Assembly (NCBI GenBank): GCA_035559815.1
Contig: DATMAT010000076.1
Coordinates: 26,582-90,581, forward strand
DNA length: 64,000 bases
Reading direction: 5' to 3'
From: Thermodesulfobacteriota bacterium
GTDB lineage: Bacteria > Desulfobacterota_D > UBA1144 > Nemesobacterales > CSP1-2
Shown: piece by piece, positions 17,681-26,798 of the stretch
Position numbering within the stretch: the first letter of the stretch is position 1
Layout: the number at the start of each line of letters is the position of its first letter
Notes under the pieces: model-generated
The model's input: only the letters and a program-made list of their open reading frames with translations
Databases searched by the model: none
Told to the model about the DNA's origin: nothing
Made by a program: the position numbers and the translations under genes

Positions 17681-18385
17681 CTACTTCTTGGTCCACCTTC
17701 CATCGGGCAATTGAATTTCCCATCCGGATTGGGCCTCTTCCCTTCTTACCTCGGCATACTGCTCGGCCGCTTGAGGAAGGACGCGGTTTACATTCTCAGG
17801 AGTCGGGTCAAGATTATTTATCTTCACTATTGCCTTAGCCATTCCCTTGATGATGATTTGTCTATCGGCATTCTCCGCGCTGAAATCTGCGGTTTCTGGT
17901 GGTGATAAATTTCCTCTACGAACCAGGAGCCCTTTATTCCCCTCCCCCACTTTCCCCTGTGCCAGCAAATTGTTTATACTGGCAAGCCGCTTACTTCTGC
18001 TCCGAAAAGCCTGCATTACCTCGGGCATCTTGCGAATTTCGCTGGTAATCTGCTGAGCCAGGTTTCCCTGCGCCCAGGCCATAGTGCCTATATTCAGGTC
18101 AAACTTCCTCCGAAGTAATATAATTCTTCTCGATTCTAACTGGGGCTTCTCCGGATAGGTTTTGAGACTTTGAGGCTGTCCCTGCGGTTTAGGTTTGTCC
18201 GGGGTTTTTGGAGACTCCGGAGCTTCTTCAGGGGCTTGCAGCAGCTCTTCTTCGAGACTTCTATACGCCTCCCTCACCTCTTCCGCCGGAAAGTAAATAT
18301 TGACCGTGACGATCGCACATGACGTTAAAGAAGTAAACATCGTCAGAAAAACCGCTGTAAAAACTACTCTTGCTATTATCTCCAT
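17681..18385 (-). CDS. YdbL-type DUF1318 lipoprotein, apparently with a fused YnbE-like N-terminus
   Basis: 234 aa. A lipoprotein signal ends at 'TSCAIVTVNIYFPAEEV', and this strand plus the next helix ('AYRSLEEELL') resembles the tiny lipoprotein YnbE. A Pro-rich linker follows, and the C-terminal ~110 residues match YdbL: 'LLAQGKVGEGNKGLLVRRGN' against 'GRVGETFYGYL', and the ending 'GWEIQLPDGRWTKK' against 'YVQGINGKWVRK'. In E. coli ydbH-ynbE-ydbL form an intermembrane lipid-transport operon; here ydbH precedes this gene by 19 bp. Start ATG 18385 follows GAGGTGAAG; a longer in-frame reading would overlap ydbH. The fusion is an inference from remembered sequences. Confidence 0.8.
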   Translation of the reverse strand: MEIIARVVFTAVFLTMFTSLTSCAIVTVNIYFPAEEVREAYRSLEEELLQAPEEAPESPKTPDKPKPQGQPQSLKTYPEKPQLESRRIILLRRKFDLNIGTMAWAQGNLAQQITSEIRKMPEVMQAFRSRSKRLASINNLLAQGKVGEGNKGLLVRRGNLSPPETADFSAENADRQIIIKGMAKAIVKINNLDPTPENVNRVLPQAAEQYAEVRREEAQSGWEIQLPDGRWTKK

Positions 18386-18404
18386 CGCTTCTTCACCTCT
18401 AAAC

Positions 18405-21400
18405 TTATTTTCCGTACTCAATTTTAAGCTCACCTTTACTGGCCCTTCTTGCCGTTTCCCGGATCACAGAGAGAAAATGAGCCAGAGATATAGAATTTCT
18501 TCTTTCATCTACTTTTATGGATAAATCCTGTACCACAAGCATTCGGTGTGATATCTCCAATTCTTTGAACGTAATAACGCCGTCTTTGATGTAACCACTC
18601 ATCTCTCCCTTATCGTATTTCCGGGATTCCCGGAGGAAGAATTTCTCCTTCACCCCCAGCTTCTGCAGTAGCGCCTTGGCAATCCTACTGGGTTCTTCTT
18701 CCGATTTTATAGTCCAGAAATTAAAGAGGCCGTCGAGGGTGTTTAATTTTTTCCCCTCTCCGCTCATCCAGAAGAGACCGTTGGTTATTCCGGATATGTA
18801 ATCCTTGGCGGAGGGGATGCTGTCCGAAATGTTTGCCAGGCTGACCTTCCTGAATAGGAATGACAGGTCATATTTATTGGCTTTACCACTGAAGTCAAAT
18901 TGCCCGGTGCCAAAAGCTTGGCCTTCATACAACCGAGACTCTAGTCGTCTCAGGTTGATTCCTTTGCTACTCAACTCAATTGCACATTCTATATCCTCAA
19001 ACCTCAAAAATCCATATGCTATTTCTTCAATACTCAGAGTGCTCTCATCGTTTTTGAGACTATTCGCTTTCAATGTGTCGAGAAAGGCGCTAAATACCTT
19101 TTCATCGAGAAGCTTTTGGTCACCTTTTTTCTTGTAATTCCTTATGAGAGACGGCAAGGATGTAAATGGATTGACCTCATTCTTAATAGGGATGGCTCCG
19201 TTTATACCTTTAACATAAAAAGCTGTGCCGTTAACCCATCCTCCAAACGACACTTCATCGACCGAAAATTCTCCCTGAAGCGAGCCATTCTCATCCAAGA
19301 ACCGGTCGTAGATGAGAGTCAAACTGACGCCACCCTGAAATTCTCCTTCACTCAAAAACTGGGGAAGAAGAGGAGATACGGTTTTCTGGATAAAAACCAA
19401 AGGAATTTTGGGTACATCGACCCAAAGACGGCCCGTTCCGTTACGGATATTTTCCACACCCGCTCTCAAGCTGATTTTGTTGCCCTCTTCATTCTGTATA
19501 AACCCCTGTTTAAGATATATGGTTTCACCGGTCATTTCTACCTGCATCTCCCCACTCAAATTTGAAAATACCCCGTCTCTTTCCATGCTTAGATTACTGA
19601 ATCTGATTTCCCCTTTTCCCTCCGGTATTGAGGAATTTTCGATGCTACCATCAAAACTCGTACTCAGGTTCCCAATCGCCAGCTTGAGTCCTCCTAAAGA
19701 GAAAATAGGGTTTTTTAATTCCAAGCGGGAGGAAATGAAAGGAACGGAGGAAGAGGTCTCAACGAGGATATTTCCTCCGAGGTCTCCTCCAGAAAAACGG
19801 CCAGAGATTATCTTTAACGTGATTCCATCCGGGGAAGACCGGATTAGGAATGATAAATCCTCGAGAGGCTGTGATACGATATCCGCCCCACCGACATGCA
19901 GGTTTCCATTCAGCTTTGTTTTTTGATCCCCCATAGTTTGAATCAATAATTCCGCTTCTATTCCCTCTGATTTTATTTTGCCGCCGAAGCCGGAGAAACT
20001 GCCTTCTCTGAATTTGATTTGGTATGGCGTGCTTTCTTTGTCGTCACCAAAGACAATGTTAAGTTCCTCGGCATGTAAGTCCCCATAGCTCCCCAACTGA
20101 GATTTTAAGGCTGTGAGCCGCAATAGATTGTTACTGAAATCAAAGTTGGTGGAGAGCTTAGGGAATGAAGCCTCCCCGTATCTCCCTTCCGAGCCTTCCA
20201 AGCCGCCCGAAATAACCAGCTCTGCATCTTTTTCGGCGCTGATATCCAACCTGAACTCATTAAGATGGACGTCCCTCTCGGTTATTTGAAACCGGGAGCC
20301 GATTGAATACAAACTCAATCCCCAATGGCTATTTTCATACAAATTAAAACGAAGCTCGGTTATATTTCCTCTAGTTATGAGGAACTCACCGTATGAAAGA
20401 TTTTCGTAGGATATACCCTTGCCTTCGATGTAAATTCGACTGTTTTCATTTCCCGATACCATCTCTCTACTTTCCTTCTCCCTTCCTCTATGTACCTGGT
20501 CATGAGACTCATTGCTTAGAGATTCCGAAACTAGTTTAAACCGGAGAGGCTCTAGAGATTCGACCCTCGACGCCTCGATTCCGCCACCTTCACCTCCCGC
20601 CGCTAATTTAAAATCCCGAAGGGAAAATGAGAGCGCGGTGTCAAATCCCTTCATATCTTCACTCATAAATCTGGCATTCACCCTTTCCAGCTTCCCCTCT
20701 AAGCCGCCAGAGATGAAACTCTCCTGAACCTTTTCCAGGCTCATGCCCGAAGCCGCTAAATTCCCGGAGACCAGATTCTTACCATCTAAAAATTCAAACC
20801 GGGCATCGCCAGATATCACCCCGTCAAGAAACGAACCCTTTAAGGAGGAAAATTCAAGCCTTTTATTCTTTAAGCCCTTATCGGCTATAAACTCGACCTT
20901 TCCTTTACCCCCATTAAACTTTCCGATTTTGGTGAAAGCGTTTTTGAATGAGAAAACCCCGGAAGCGGAAAACCCCGCTTTCGCGCTATCTTGAAAGGTA
21001 TTTTTAGAATGGACCTCCCCGTTTATTCCCCTGATCTCAAAGCCTCTATTCTTATCCCTAACGTTTAATTGATCCAGAAGAACATTTCCATACAAGGAGA
21101 AATTTTTACCAGCCTTCGAGCCGATAAGCTTAATATCGTCTGCCCTGGCTGCCCCGGAAAATTCAAGACCGGAAAGGGCAGTAACCAACCTGGGAATTTC
21201 CTCTATTTCTATATCCCCGGTCTCCCCTACGAGGCTGATAATGCATTCTTTGGTAACTTTCTCGATGCTCCCGGTAAATGAAGAACGGAACAAATTATCC
21301 ATACTGAAATTTACTGACTTGAAAAAAGCGCTATCGGTTGATTTCCGATAGGTTAAATCGTATTCCAGTTTCCCGGAGAAGTTCGACTCTTCGGTCAAGG

Positions 21401-22175
21401 TCGTAAAGTTGACCAGGCCATGAGATGTTATATTTTCAGAAACCTCAAACTTTATGTCCGATGATATGGCTAGATTAACCTGCGGAGAAATATCCGTGAG
21501 AAAAGAGCTTGTGTCTAACTCCGGCAGGTTTATCCTTAACTCCCCGGCCGGTTTGTCCAAAAATGGGTTAATCCTACCTTTAATCTCAACTTCGTTTTCC
21601 TCGATATCTAAATTGCCGGAAAGTAGAAACGTTCTTTGCTCTGCCCGCTCCGCGTCTTCGAAATCAACCTCCATCTTTTTTGAATTCAGAAATACGCCCG
21701 GCAGAACTTCAATTCGGGCATCGTGTATTTCCAGATGTTTGACCTCCACCGAAAGCGGTTTTTCTTTTTGTTCTCCTTGCGTGAACAGATTCACTAATCT
21801 ATTTAATTCCTCCCCGGTCAGAGAAAAAACCGGTTTGTCGATTATTATTCCTCTAAGCTTGACCCTCCAATTGAAAAGTGAGGAGAGAATCTCGGGCTTG
21901 ACGGCTATCTTGCCGATTTTCAGTATAGGCTTTACCACGCTGACCGGGTCGGAGATTTCTATCTCGCTTCCCCTGAGACCGGAAAGGAAATCAAACTCTA
22001 TATCTTTAATCTCTATTTTGTATCCTTTGTCCCTAGAAACCTCTTCTATGAAACCGCGTATCTGTCCCGGAATAATTACCTCGGTTACGTAAATGTAGGA
22101 GATGACAAAGAGAAGAAAAAGAATAGCTAGTATAGCTAGAGAGAGCTTGGCTGGAGTAATCTGCCCAAAGGACAT
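18405..22175 (-). CDS. YdbH/AsmA-like giant envelope bridge protein
   Basis: 1256 aa. One N-terminal transmembrane segment (~10-32, 'LSLAILAILFLLFVISYIYV') is followed by over 1200 residues of repeating amphipathic beta strands. These have the AsmA/TamB/YdbH look: 'IKDIEFDFLSGLRGSEIEISDP', repeated 'GNL/GKL...F.G' turns, and a C-terminal part 'LDGLFNFWTIKSEEEPSRIAKALLQKLG'. Such proteins form long hydrophobic grooves that carry phospholipids between inner and outer membranes. Adjacency to a YdbL-type gene is the strongest evidence for the YdbH branch. E. coli YdbH is ~880 aa, so this one is markedly longer. A Glu/Ser-rich insert ('RGREKESREMVSGNENS') sits near residue 570. Confidence 0.8.
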   Translation of the reverse strand: MSFGQITPAKLSLAILAILFLLFVISYIYVTEVIIPGQIRGFIEEVSRDKGYKIEIKDIEFDFLSGLRGSEIEISDPVSVVKPILKIGKIAVKPEILSSLFNWRVKLRGIIIDKPVFSLTGEELNRLVNLFTQGEQKEKPLSVEVKHLEIHDARIEVLPGVFLNSKKMEVDFEDAERAEQRTFLLSGNLDIEENEVEIKGRINPFLDKPAGELRINLPELDTSSFLTDISPQVNLAISSDIKFEVSENITSHGLVNFTTLTEESNFSGKLEYDLTYRKSTDSAFFKSVNFSMDNLFRSSFTGSIEKVTKECIISLVGETGDIEIEEIPRLVTALSGLEFSGAARADDIKLIGSKAGKNFSLYGNVLLDQLNVRDKNRGFEIRGINGEVHSKNTFQDSAKAGFSASGVFSFKNAFTKIGKFNGGKGKVEFIADKGLKNKRLEFSSLKGSFLDGVISGDARFEFLDGKNLVSGNLAASGMSLEKVQESFISGGLEGKLERVNARFMSEDMKGFDTALSFSLRDFKLAAGGEGGGIEASRVESLEPLRFKLVSESLSNESHDQVHRGREKESREMVSGNENSRIYIEGKGISYENLSYGEFLITRGNITELRFNLYENSHWGLSLYSIGSRFQITERDVHLNEFRLDISAEKDAELVISGGLEGSEGRYGEASFPKLSTNFDFSNNLLRLTALKSQLGSYGDLHAEELNIVFGDDKESTPYQIKFREGSFSGFGGKIKSEGIEAELLIQTMGDQKTKLNGNLHVGGADIVSQPLEDLSFLIRSSPDGITLKIISGRFSGGDLGGNILVETSSSVPFISSRLELKNPIFSLGGLKLAIGNLSTSFDGSIENSSIPEGKGEIRFSNLSMERDGVFSNLSGEMQVEMTGETIYLKQGFIQNEEGNKISLRAGVENIRNGTGRLWVDVPKIPLVFIQKTVSPLLPQFLSEGEFQGGVSLTLIYDRFLDENGSLQGEFSVDEVSFGGWVNGTAFYVKGINGAIPIKNEVNPFTSLPSLIRNYKKKGDQKLLDEKVFSAFLDTLKANSLKNDESTLSIEEIAYGFLRFEDIECAIELSSKGINLRRLESRLYEGQAFGTGQFDFSGKANKYDLSFLFRKVSLANISDSIPSAKDYISGITNGLFWMSGEGKKLNTLDGLFNFWTIKSEEEPSRIAKALLQKLGVKEKFFLRESRKYDKGEMSGYIKDGVITFKELEISHRMLVVQDLSIKVDERRNSISLAHFLSVIRETARRASKGELKIEYGK

Positions 22176-22347
22176 GGTATAGGGATATTATAAACAGGAA
22201 TTGGTTGATTTAAACAAATAATCCAGAGCTTAGTTAAAAATATGTAACGTTCCCCCAAATTCTGTTGCTTACAGTCTGCCTTTTTGATATATTCAAAAAT
22301 CATGATATCTTAGAGCCTATTCTGAGGCCATTCCAAGGAGGATGATC

Positions 22348-22902
22348 ATGAGACAATTGCTAAATAGGTGTTGTTATGGCGTGATAACTTTGGCTTTCTC
22401 TTTGAGCTTACTTAGTTGTGAAGATGACCTTGATCCCAAGACATTCATAGAGCCTATCTTTTGTGATAGCGGCATTGTAGATATAGACGAGGAAGGAAAT
22501 AACGTGGTTATTAACGGAGCAAACCAGGTTGAATGTATCAGGGCCGAGGGAAGCTGTACCGTCAACATGCTGGCAAATGATATCGTCTTGCAGGGCTGTC
22601 TAGAGTGTATAGAAGCCAGCGATGAAGCCGAGGTTAATTTGACCACTGAGTCCAGAGATATAAGGTGCATTACTGAAGGAGACGGAGTTCTGGCCACGGA
22701 TAATGCCATTGTTACCCTGGTCTCAGGTAACGTCATAGACATATTTTCGAATCAGGCCAACGGCATCAGAGCAGAGGGTGCATCTTTTGTAGAACTGGTA
22801 GCTCCGAATCAATGCATTATCGAAGCAGACCAGGAGGCCATTCTAGCGGACGACACTGCAGAAGTCGATACCAGTGGCTGCAACGAGCTGATAATTCAAT
22901 GA
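22348..22902 (+). CDS. Beta-helix-like lipoprotein, copy 1 of a tandem pair
   Basis: 184 aa. The signal peptide ends in lipobox 'LSLLSC', followed by 'EDDLDP'. The rest is about five rungs of 22-25 residues, e.g. 'CIRAEGSCTVNMLANDIVLQG', 'CIEASDEAEVNLTTESRDI', 'GVLATDNAIVTLVSG' and 'GIRAEGASFVELVAPNQ', ending 'AEVDTSGCNELII'. The repeating 'A...A.V.L....' pattern suggests a short parallel beta-helix. About six Cys sit at rung turns. AAGGAGG is six bases before ATG 22348, which I prefer to the ATG at 22342. The paralogue 250 bp downstream has the same architecture. Function unknown; probably outer-membrane-anchored. Confidence 0.8.
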   Translation: MRQLLNRCCYGVITLAFSLSLLSCEDDLDPKTFIEPIFCDSGIVDIDEEGNNVVINGANQVECIRAEGSCTVNMLANDIVLQGCLECIEASDEAEVNLTTESRDIRCITEGDGVLATDNAIVTLVSGNVIDIFSNQANGIRAEGASFVELVAPNQCIIEADQEAILADDTAEVDTSGCNELIIQ

Positions 22903-23153
22903 AAAGTAAATCAGGCCAAAAATGATTGGCGGGTCGACATAATTTCCTTGAAGCCAAAGGCTCCCGATTTTTATTTGGATTTGCTAAATATAAGATTCCG
23001 CATGATTCAGGGAAATATTCCGATTCATTGGAACGATACCAAAAAAACAGGCCCCCCATAATCGAATCTAGCATATTCATTCCCGCTTTTTGATATACTT
23101 AGTGAAGCATAATATCACGCAATTTATAAAGACTGTATGGTGAGGTAATAGCC

Positions 23154-23711
23154 ATGGGAAAATTAAAAATAAAATTACATTGCCTCAGGGCACTGATTTT
23201 AGCCTGCTTCTTGAGCTTAATTAGCTGTGATGACGGCCTTGAGCCCTTGATATTTGAAGACCCTATATTTTGTGATAGTGGCGCCATAGATATAAGGGAA
23301 GAGGGAGCAAACCTGATTATCAATGCCGATAACCAGGGCGATTGCATCAGGGCGGAGGGAACATGCATCGTCACCATAACCGCCGAGGATGTTATCTTAA
23401 ACGGCTGCATCAAATGTATCGATGCCAGCGATGAAGCCGAGGTTGTATTGTCGGGGAAGTTCGAGGATGTAAGATGCACCTCAATCGAGGATGGAATTAG
23501 AGCTTCGGGCGATGCCGTTATCACACTCGTTGCCGGTGATGATGTTGTTATATCCTCAGGTCAAGGGAACGGCATCGTGGCGGAAAACGCATCTTTGGTT
23601 GAACTGATTGCCGCCGATAAATGCAGGATCGAAGCCGCCGGGAACGCCATTCTCGAGAGCGACACGGCAGAGGTTGATACCAGCGGCTGCAACGAGCCGA
23701 TAATAGAGTGA
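23154..23711 (+). CDS. Beta-helix-like lipoprotein, copy 2 of a tandem pair
   Basis: 185 aa paralogue of the gene at 22348. It has the same lipobox context ('LSLISC' then 'DDGLEP'), the same block 'PIFCDSGAIDI', the same rungs ('CIRAEGTCIVTITAEDVILNG', 'CIDASDEAEVVLSGKFED', 'GIRASGDAVITLVAGDD', 'GIVAENASLVELIAADK') and the same ending 'AEVDTSGCNEPIIE'. The two copies have clearly diverged (many substitutions in every rung), so the duplication is not recent. The 250 bp between them hold no gene or terminator that I can see. Function unknown. Confidence 0.8.
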   Translation: MGKLKIKLHCLRALILACFLSLISCDDGLEPLIFEDPIFCDSGAIDIREEGANLIINADNQGDCIRAEGTCIVTITAEDVILNGCIKCIDASDEAEVVLSGKFEDVRCTSIEDGIRASGDAVITLVAGDDVVISSGQGNGIVAENASLVELIAADKCRIEAAGNAILESDTAEVDTSGCNEPIIE

Positions 23712-23801
23712 TGTGCGGGGAAAATGTGCTCGAATTTGAGTAATGCCATATGCAATACGGTTCTATCTATCTAATACATCTTCCCCGCGATTACTGCTAT
23801 C

Positions 23802-24332
23802 TTATCCAGGAACCCCGCCAAACGGATTCCATTTCTCGGTCAGAAGTAGCATTCCGGGAATCAACAGCGTTAGAATAGACTCTATAATAAAGAGCCATCC
23901 CACGGTAGTAGCTATTCCCTTTCCCAGGGAAAGGGCCAGGAAGGCCAGAAGCACGAGGAGCGCCCATGCCAGGCAGAAAATAGCGAACCACAGACCGGCT
24001 GCTCCTAATCCGAAGAAATGGTAGGCGTACCAGAGGAACACGATAAACGCAAATAAGCAATACCAGCCGAGGCCCTTGGCGTCATATCCCTGCATAAAAA
24101 TACCAGCTACCATGTAGTAAATGAGCGCAAAGACACACACCAAAGCTGTAGCAGCAGTCAACCCAAGCGTATGTAGTTTCCATGCCGCTATCGTGATAAG
24201 TACGCCTACACCCAGGTTTAGCACACCTATCTCCTTCGCCCCGGTCTTTCCGAGAAGGGTTACACCATTACCAAAAAACACAAAACCGACTAATAGCAAA
24301 ACATAACCAAGCAAACCTTCTACTGGAACCAT
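23802..24332 (-). CDS. AmiS/UreI family channel (urea or short-chain amide transporter)
   Basis: 176 aa with six to seven transmembrane segments. Family blocks are present: 'GLLGYVLLLVGFVFFGNGVT', 'VLNLGVGVLI', 'GYDAKGLGWYCLFAF', 'AWALLVLLAFLALSLGK' and 'VGWLFIIESILTLLIPG..LLTEKW', the last two matching AmiS of mycobacteria closely. Members conduct urea (UreI) or short amides (AmiS) across the inner membrane. Strong TAGGAGGAGG upstream. No urease or amidase gene is nearby, so the substrate is open. Confidence 0.85.
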   Translation of the reverse strand: MVPVEGLLGYVLLLVGFVFFGNGVTLLGKTGAKEIGVLNLGVGVLITIAAWKLHTLGLTAATALVCVFALIYYMVAGIFMQGYDAKGLGWYCLFAFIVFLWYAYHFFGLGAAGLWFAIFCLAWALLVLLAFLALSLGKGIATTVGWLFIIESILTLLIPGMLLLTEKWNPFGGVPG

Positions 24333-24665
24333 CTCTCTTACCTCCTCCTATAAGGAATATATTCTAATTACTACTTAATATTAAAACTCCCCATCCAAGC
24401 CATAATATATATATCGTCTAGCACATTTTACATATCGATGTCAAGAGAATTCTTTTTTGTGCTTACAGGGGGGCTTTTCTTTGAAAACAAATTATAGAGG
24501 GCAGAATACAGGGAAGATTAGGGTTTTAATCTATTTCCATATAATCAGAGGAGGTTAAGAACGATTGTTCATGTAATATATGAAACTCCTCAAATTCTGG
24601 CTTCAATTGTTAAAAGATGAGGTAAAATTAAAATATATAAAAACCTAGGCGGTGAGGTGGGGAAA
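24333..24665. other. Intergenic region between divergent genes
   Basis: AT-rich. It carries a plausible minus-strand promoter for the AmiS/UreI gene (TTGACA read from the complement at 24438-24443). No gene or strong repeat seen. Confidence 0.4.
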
Positions 24666-25025
24666 ATGAAGGGATTAGATATATTTCTTATTCTATTGAG
24701 CATAGTAAGTATAACGGCCGTGATACTGGCACTTAAGACCTCCATTTTTATACAGGATAAAGCAGACCGAGCCCACAAGGCTATATGCTTTCTAATCGCA
24801 GTCATCGGAGGATACATATTTGCAAGCCCACTGGGAGGGATAATGTTAGGTATAGCCAAGGAGTCGTTTGACACCGCATTAGCCGTCCATCGCAATCTTT
24901 TCAATCAAGAAAGAGGGCTCGATGCAACAAAGAGTCTAATATTTTGGTTCATAGGTGGATTTCTTGGAGCCTACGGGCTGGAAGAATTCCGGTACTGCGT
25001 GACTATTCTTTACTCCGCGGCATAG
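24666..25025 (+). CDS. Small membrane protein, unknown function
   Basis: 119 aa with an N-terminal transmembrane segment (3-24), a second (~37-58, 'KAICFLIAVIGGYIFASPLGG') and a weak third near 85-105 ('SLIFWFIGGFLGAYG'). Not recognised. ATG 24666 follows GAGGTG by six bases and is preferred over an upstream in-frame GTG. It stands alone, with a decayed dinB on the opposite strand behind it. Confidence 0.7.
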   Translation: MKGLDIFLILLSIVSITAVILALKTSIFIQDKADRAHKAICFLIAVIGGYIFASPLGGIMLGIAKESFDTALAVHRNLFNQERGLDATKSLIFWFIGGFLGAYGLEEFRYCVTILYSAA

Positions 25026-25133
25026 AAATAGCAGCTTAAAATTCGAATCGGGTTACCCCTGGATAAAGGTCGTTCCCCTTAGAAATAAACTTCTCACAGG
25101 AAATACATCTTCATGATTACATTTAACTTATAT

Positions 25134-25960
25134 TCACAGCTTGCAACGGTAGTTACATAATTTTAAGGAAAAAATAATTAATCTTTGTAACTTTTCAATT
25201 CGTATCCCGATAAGGCGGATAAGTTTTCCTTTTGGATTTTCACGAGCATCGAAGAAAGGACGTAAAAGTTTCATAGCCTCATGCCGAAGCACGACTAGCG
25301 AGTTTGCCGGGCTATACAGAGTGTATGATCGGGTTTTTGTTTCAAAATCGGCAAAACGCACGGTAAGGGCCGCAGTACTAAAACTCGCAACCCTTCTTCT
25401 TTAAAATTCTTTATGACATCCTCGCACATTATTTCAAGGCGTTTTACAACAAAATTCAGGCTTCTGGTATCATACAAAAAAGTTTCTTCCCTTCCGATCG
25501 ATTTAATCTCATAACTCTCGAGGATTGGTGATTCATCTCTGCCCCATATCTTTTCGTATAGCTCGCTGCTCCATTTCCCCATCAGACTTTCCAGTTCCTT
25601 TCGAGATAATTTTCTTAACTCTTCTATTTTTCTGACCTCCACGGCTAAAAATTTCTGCTCGGTTTTTGGACCGATTCCCGGTATCTTGCGAATCGGGAGG
25701 GGCGCCAGAAAAGCCTCAACCAGCTCAGTAGACGTTTTTTCGGCATCGGCACCCACAACCGTAAGTCCGTTTGGCTTTTGCATGTACGATGCGATCTTTG
25801 CGACAAGTTTATTCGGGCCGATGTCAATTGACGCTGTCAGATTCTCTTTTTCCTTGATTTCTTTTTTAATTATTTTGGAAATATCCACTACTTTTTGATA
25901 TGATCCGGAGAAACTAAGATCGAAATAAGCTTCATCTATACTCACCTGTTCAATGCTGAC
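25134..25960 (-). pseudogene. dinB: Decayed DNA polymerase IV gene (dinB), N-terminus missing and frameshifted
   Basis: Homology to the Y-family polymerase begins abruptly at 'SIEQVSIDEAYFDLS' (the catalytic Asp-Glu motif, about residue 95-100 of intact DinB) directly after an in-frame TAA. It continues through the palm and 'IPGIGPKTEQKFLAV' helix-hairpin-helix, up to 'NFKEEGLRV'. The frame is then lost: restoring one T in a run of four gives 'RVFSTAALTVRFADFETKTRS', the normal little-finger sequence, read in the second frame to the end near 25134. The first ~95 residues with the other metal-binding Asp are absent. So at least two lesions exist: a 5' deletion and a one-base deletion. The single-base one could be a sequencing error; the missing N-terminus could not. 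Confidence 0.85.
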
Positions 25961-25999
25961 TTAGCTCAATAATACTCAATTTGGCGGTTCCAAATCCTA

Positions 26000-26110
26000 T
26001 TTTTCTCTGGCACAGAAGTAGAGAAAAAGGGTCAAGTCCGAATTATAAGGTTTTCTTTTTGTTTATTCCTTTTTCCCGTTACTATGCACAATTCAAGATA
26101 ACTTGACCCC
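26000..26110. repeat. Inverted-repeat element upstream of the broken dinB
   Basis: A 9-bp hairpin TTTTTCTCT/AGAGAAAAA (26000-26028) is followed by GGGTCAAGT (26029-26037) and its inverted copy ACTTGACCC (26101-26109), ~63 bp apart, with AT-rich interior. The form recalls non-autonomous elements mobilised by REP-associated transposases. It lies just beyond the point where dinB is truncated. Confidence 0.55.
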
Positions 26111-26231
26111 TCTTACTTAGAAAATCGGTCGATATTAGAGCACGATAGCAAAAGTTTAGAGAGCTTGGAACAGGAAGCCAAGACAGATCAAGGAGGTGAT
26201 GAGGTAACTAATGGAAACAGCTAAGGTTTTT

Positions 26232-26308
26232 TGGTGGAGATGACGGGAATCGAACCCGCGACCTCTGCGTTGCGAACGCAGCGCTCTCCCAGTCTGAGCT
26301 ACATCCCC
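26232..26308 (-). tRNA. tRNA-Ala (CGC anticodon)
   Basis: 77 nt including encoded CCA. The acceptor stem GGGGATG/CATCTCC contains the G3-U70 pair that marks alanine tRNAs; the T loop is GTTCGAATC; the anticodon stem CTGCG/CGCAG holds loop TTCGCAA, giving CGC (codon GCG). Confidence 0.95.
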
Positions 26309-26617
26309 ACTAATAGATTTTCAGTGGTGCTAATGTGCTAATCAGGTAACAGTTATCGGAAAGTGTAAAGACCATAATGTTAGCAGTTATTATAATACAC
26401 TCCTCAATAAAAACAAATTTCCAAGTACAAAGCCCTGAGATGATACCGTTGCTTAGCCCTATACCCAAAGTTTATAAATATTTGTACTCCACACCAAATA
26501 CCACTTATCCGTTCATCTCGTCTTAACAAAAATTTAATCGGCGATTAATTAAAATCCTATAAGCTTTTTACCGTTTCACCTACCCTTTATCCCTCTTCCT
26601 CTCTACATTATGCCATT

Positions 26618-26650
26618 GGGAGCGCCTCAGACAGCGGAGGTGCTCCCCTC
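26618..26650. terminator. Hairpin in the gap before the sirtuin gene
   Basis: 11-bp stem GGGAGCGCCTC/GAGGTGCTCCC with one G-U pair on the plus strand and an eight-base loop, then CTCTTT. The T tract is poor, so it may be a terminator or an unassigned structured RNA. The rest of 26309-26798 (about 490 bp) is AT-rich with no gene seen. Confidence 0.4.
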
Positions 26651-26798
26651 TTTAGACCAGCGAAAAAAACCCAAGAGCAATAAATTATAAAAGCCCGATT
26701 AAACATAGGCGTTTAGGTCACCTTGCCATTAGGCCTAACTTTCGGGAAAAAACATTGCGATGTTTGACAGTATTCACCACAAATAAGTATAATCGTAG

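Noticed and set aside
19116..21000. Several long frames on the plus strand opposite the YdbH-like gene.
   Set aside because: They lack ribosome-binding sites and protein-like composition and mirror the codon structure of the strongly supported minus-strand gene.
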